Program-made: the position numbers and the translations under genes
Source of the DNA: Symbiodinium natans
Taxonomy: Eukaryota; Sar; Dinophyceae; Suessiales; Symbiodiniaceae
Length of the DNA: 64,000 nt
Direction: 5' to 3'
Assembly: GCA_905221605.1 (NCBI GenBank)
Contig: CAJNDS010002342.1
Span: 217,001 to 281,000, forward strand
Shown here: positions 60,435 to 64,000 of the stretch, one piece after another
How positions within the stretch are numbered: position 1 is the stretch's first letter
Layout of the letters: every line of letters begins with the position of its first letter
The notes under the pieces: model-generated
Databases searched by the model: none
The model's input: the letters and a program-made list of their open reading frames with translations, nothing else
Told to the model about the DNA's origin: nothing

Positions 60435-62493
60435 GTTTTGGAAGCGGAGCCATGTCCGCTTTCGTCTTTTCTGCCATTGCGATTGTCGCCTTCAGCGCTC
60501 ACTGGCATCTCCTAGGGGGCCGCATCTGGCGTGCCCTACTTGGGGCATACCGGAGCCTCTCCAAGACGCAGGCGGAAGACCGCAAGGCAGGTGCAGATGA
60601 CCGGCTATGCGATCGGCTCACGAAAATCAGAGCCTTTAACTGGAAAATCGCATCCTTCTTCGCCGTGCATACCGCTCTGGCTTTCTTCGTGGTGTTGATG
60701 TGGCGCTTTTGTGAAGAGCCCACTGTTGCAAACTTCGCTGCAAGCTTGTTGCTAGTTATCCAGTATATCCCGCCTTTCGGTGTGGTGCGTGGCATGCGGC
60801 AAACGAGCTGGACAATCACCTGCACCAGCGCTCTCATGTCACTACACCCCCCTTGGGAATCATTTTTCTTATTTTTGTTTATATAAAACCCAAGAGGAGA
60901 TTGACAATAGTATGTTTAGGGTTTAGGGTTGAGGGTTGAGGGTTTAGGAGGTTCTAAGGGGGAGTCTAGGTCAGTCATCATGCACATCTACGCTGTGATC
61001 GTCGGCCTGATGATCTCAACCTCGCCTGCGGAGCATGCAACTAGGACCGGGAATACCTTATTTCCATTTTTTAGGGTTGGGGTTCCCTTATAATCCCCTT
61101 AAAGCCAAAAAAGGTAGCTTTTTTGTTCCTAGGATACTCCCGGGTCGAGGTGATGAGCTTCAGTTTGCTCTCAACGGGCCACATGCTGTGTGGATTGATG
61201 TTCCTGAATGCTCGGATGTGGATTCCGTCAACCATGCTGTTGTGCGTGTCTCACCTTGCCATGTACATGAATGAGTTTGGAAACACAGAGACCAGTATGC
61301 TGCTATGCATCACCTACTTCACGCAGTCTGTCGTATGCTGTGTTATCCTCACCGTTGCGGAATCTGGGGTGCGCGCTCATCTAAGATCAGAAATGGACAA
61401 GGAAGATGATAGAACCATGATGGCCGGCTTTCAAAGAATCTTGAAGGGACTTTGCGACGGAAGCCTGATTCTGGACTCTAAGATGTTAGTGCGTGGCTCT
61501 CCCTCCAGCTTGCAGCGTCTACTGTCGACTCAGAAGAAGTTCGAGGACGTCAACTTCATGTCGCTGATTCCCTGCGCTGAGAGTAAGGAGAAGTTTGCCA
61601 CACTGCTGAGCACGCCCGCCAGTTCACAAGCCGACGATGCAGGCACATCCCCACCTGAATGTTTGCGTGTCGTCTTATCTGAAGGCGGTCAGGAGGTTCC
61701 GGTGGACATCTTTCACGCCACTCTCCCGGGCCTATTCGGTGCTGATGAACCACATCACATTCTAGCCCTGGTGGAGGACACTGCGGGCCGGGAGGCCCCA
61801 CTGGCCACACATGGCTTCCCAGACTGGCGGAACAGCCATGCGAGAAGATCGCCCAACCGCTGGCCACTTTCTTTGCCCAGCCTGAGCTCGGTTTCGTCTC
61901 GGGGCTCCGAGGCTGCTTCGACAGCGGGCGCGCGAAGCAATGAAGTGCTTGAGGTTGTCCAGGAGTTGGCGGAAGCCACGTTTCTGGTCGACCCAGGATC
62001 CCCAAACGTGGATCTGGTAGAAGCTCACCTGAAGTTTAACAGGGGACACCACACGCAGCAGCCGCCTTCTTTGAGGATGCTGAGCAACATCAGCCAGTGG
62101 GATGATCTCCAGGACACGCTGAGGTCCTATGCCTTGGGTCTGCTCAGGGGGGTGCCCGACTTGCCAGTTGCTTTGCACGCCATGCAGGTACGCATTCCGG
62201 GAGCGCCCCGAAAGATGCTGAAGGCCAAGCATGTACGCCTGAGCCTTGCCAACCGCAGCCGGGAGCCAAATCAGCCAATTTTCCTGTACCTTCACATGAA
62301 AAACTTCATCAACAAGGATGCAAGGCCAAGTTATGTTACGGGCCTCCAGAGTGATGCGCTTGAGGAGGAGGATGATGCTTCCTTGGAGGATGGGCGGGAG
62401 GCCAGTGCAGAGCATCGGCCTTCCGAGTTCCTGGTGCCTCCACCGAGTCTGGCAGAAGATGCGCAGATTCAAGGTCGCGTTTATCATCTCTAA
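60435..62493 (+). CDS. Multi-TM protein with PAS-like domain
   Basis: Exons 60435-60837, 60970-about 61036 and about 61150-62493, plus the upstream exon at 50508. The N-terminal part has about six hydrophobic segments (MSAFVFSAIAIVAFSAHWHL; VIMHIYAVIVGLMISTSP; LLSTGHMLCGLMFLNARMW). The cytosolic part has a PAS-like region, ILKGLCDGSLILDSKMLVRG, then SPSSLQRLLS and FEDVNFMSLI. The C-terminal 250 residues are Ser-rich and acidic. The combination resembles a large dinoflagellate family of membrane PAS proteins (from memory); function unknown, perhaps sensing. Exon 1 ends phase 2 at GT 60838. The second junction needs a GC donor (GCAACT) and an acceptor GTCGAG. Stop TAA. Confidence 0.75.
60838..60969. 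mobile_element. Introner, family I, forming an intron
   Basis: 132 bases. Left end CTACACCCCCCTTGGG and right end CTAAGGGGGAGTCTAG are imperfect inverted repeats. GTCA occurs at both exon borders (60838-60841 and 60970-60973). It carries a small TTTAGGG patch (60914-60948). Confidence 0.75.
61040..61149. mobile_element. Introner-like intron of the PAS-like gene
   Basis: GACCGGGAATACCTTA and AGGATACTCCCGGGTC are imperfect inverted ends. CTTATAATCCCCTTA inside resembles family F. Confidence 0.6.
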
Positions 62494-63300
62494 GGCGGAG
62501 AATGCAAGAAAGAACTCAGACCGGCCTTGTCTAAGCAGGCAGTTGTAGCACATCGCTTTTCACGGGCATGACGGGGGGGGCGGGGGGGAAGGGGGGAAGG
62601 GGTAGGGGGAACCGAGGCTGATTTGACAACATGTTTTTTAGGCCTGCATGCATTTTTGCCAGTAGCGACCCTGTGACATAACGTCCAATCTGGCTTTGAG
62701 GAGCTTGCCACTTAGTGCGGCCATTTCAGGGCATCGGGACTTCGACTTTCGGTGCGTTGGGGATGAGTCCGAGAAAATCAGAGACCCTGAGCCCTGGAGG
62801 CCATTGGTTTAGGGTCAAAAGGGTTTTGTAGGGTTCGCAGGGTAGGTTTCCCAAGACTTTAGAACTGAACCCCCAATCGCTCGTTTGAGCCTTCTAGGGA
62901 AGGTCCTAAGGGTCCTAGCCAGAACCGATCCCATCACGGCGTAAGAGCTCAAGCTTTCGGGGCCGTTTGAGCTGCACGCGGAAAGGATTCTGGATACTTG
63001 TTAATAAAGGAAGTAAGCCCTACACCCTTGGCCACCCATAACCCCTGAAGTGTAGGTCTCGCTCCGTGAGCCTAAACCCTGTAGGGGGCTCTTGGACTGA
63101 CGAGGATGATATAGTACTTTGGGTAAAACGAGGGGTCGCCCTATGTTGAGAATGATCCATGCGAGTTCTCTGGAGGGATCTGCATCCCTAAGCCGTAAAC
63201 TCTGAACGGTAAATCTGCCACCCGGCCTCGACTGCGGTTTAGGGTTTGGGGTTTAAGGTTTAGGGTTTAGGGCTTAGGCTTAGGGCTTGTGCAACTCCAG
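62494..63300. other. Intergenic region
   Basis: Follows the stop of the PAS-like gene. A G-rich tract lies at 62572-62605 and TTTAGGG units at 63236-63290. No exon recognised. Confidence 0.5.
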
Positions 63301-63411
63301 AGGTCCTCCGAAACCCTATGCTCGATACGCTTAACCGCATATCCCAAGCTCCTCTCTGGCAACTTCTTCAAACTCGTGGCGGCCTTTATTTGGGCGCTGT
63401 ACCCTAAAAAC
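63301..63411 (+). CDS. Exon candidate
   Basis: After AACTCCAG it reads RSSETLCSIRLTAYPKLLSG, then NFFKLVAAFIWALYPKN, with a hydrophobic stretch. The 3' limit is uncertain. Confidence 0.5.
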
Positions 63412-63609
63412 AAGGAACCTTCAACCCTAAACCCTACGGCTAACACCCCCCCCCCCCTCCGGGGCCCTGTTGGGACATGGGCTGCGGATCTTTTGTAGGA
63501 GAGTTGCTATTTGATGGTTTAAGGGTTTAGGTTTAGGGAACCCTAAACCGGTTTAGGGTTTAGGGTTTAGGGTTTTTTAGGGTTTAGGGTTCCCCCTTGA
63601 CATCCGGAG

Positions 63610-63682
63610 GTAGCTTCCGCCTCGAACGCCTGAGTGGCCGGCGCACCACGCTGGTGAACCTCGGGGGCCATTTCAGAGATGC
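63610..63682 (+). CDS. Exon candidate, strong
   Basis: Reads SFRLERLSGRRTTLVNLGGH, then FRD, between ATCCGGAG and GTTTAGGG. Confidence 0.65.
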
Positions 63683-64000
63683 GTTTAGGGTTTCGGGTTC
63701 AGGGTTTAGGGTTTAGGGTTTAGGGTAAAGCCCTAAAAACCTTAATAGCCCAATAACCAGACACATGGAGGTTGCTCTTAGCTGGGCCCCCGCGTCCAGT
63801 CCCGCCGCCCCCATTCCTCCCGCCCCCAGTTCCCCCCCGCCCCCCGCTGGCCTTTTTTCTCATGGCATTCTTTCTCAGCCTACCCTGAACCCGAAACCCT
63901 TGAGGCTTTTGGGTCTTCGAGTCCAGGTCCAGGTTTGTGGTGATAAGGGTTTGGGGTTTAGGGCTTTTTGGTTTAGGGACAGGTGGGTTTGGGGGGTAAG

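Overview
The window looks like nuclear DNA of a dinoflagellate. Four things point there: telomere-type TTTAGGG/CCCTAAA arrays scattered through the sequence; many very short exons whose introns seem to use GT, GC and GA donors; a membrane protein with a PAS-like domain and a PDZ-like protein of kinds I associate with dinoflagellates (from memory); and a Ty1/copia element with a single very long ORF. The genus cannot be fixed from sequence alone. No tRNA, rRNA, CRISPR array or bacterial-style operon was seen, and no spliced-leader relict was recognised.

The main observation is architectural. Most GC-rich islands between telomere-like arrays read as one short open exon on the + strand. Each is usually preceded by (CCCTAAA)n and an AG acceptor, and followed by a donor that often is the first GT of a GTTTAGGG array. 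Many introns therefore carry telomeric repeats at both ends in inverted orientation. A second intron class (about 75-150 bp) consists of short elements with terminal inverted repeats (TIRs), in at least ten families. Several cut an exon and are flanked by short direct repeats, as expected of introners.

Layout: 1-8600 holds exons that include a recognisable DENN core (1035-4371). 9870-22844 is a long run of exons of unknown product ending in a Cys-rich terminal exon. 24180-30801 has more unassigned exons. 31331-31984 is a PDZ-like protein. 32541-38239 has further exons. 38562-39877 is a two-exon PIN-like (auxin efflux carrier family) transporter. 41201-46391 has exons of unknown product. 46757-49071 is an AT-rich block bounded by perfect 25-bp TIRs. 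49281-62493 ends in the multi-TM PAS-like protein, and one of its introns (50581-60434) houses an intact 9,034-bp copia element (50623-59656, minus strand) with apparently identical LTRs, inserted inside a telomeric array. 63301-63682 starts another set of exons.

Exon limits were chosen by eye from open frame, splice dinucleotides and phase. In many places two frames are open, so exons at 0.5 confidence or below are candidates. Which exons belong to one gene is mostly unknown.
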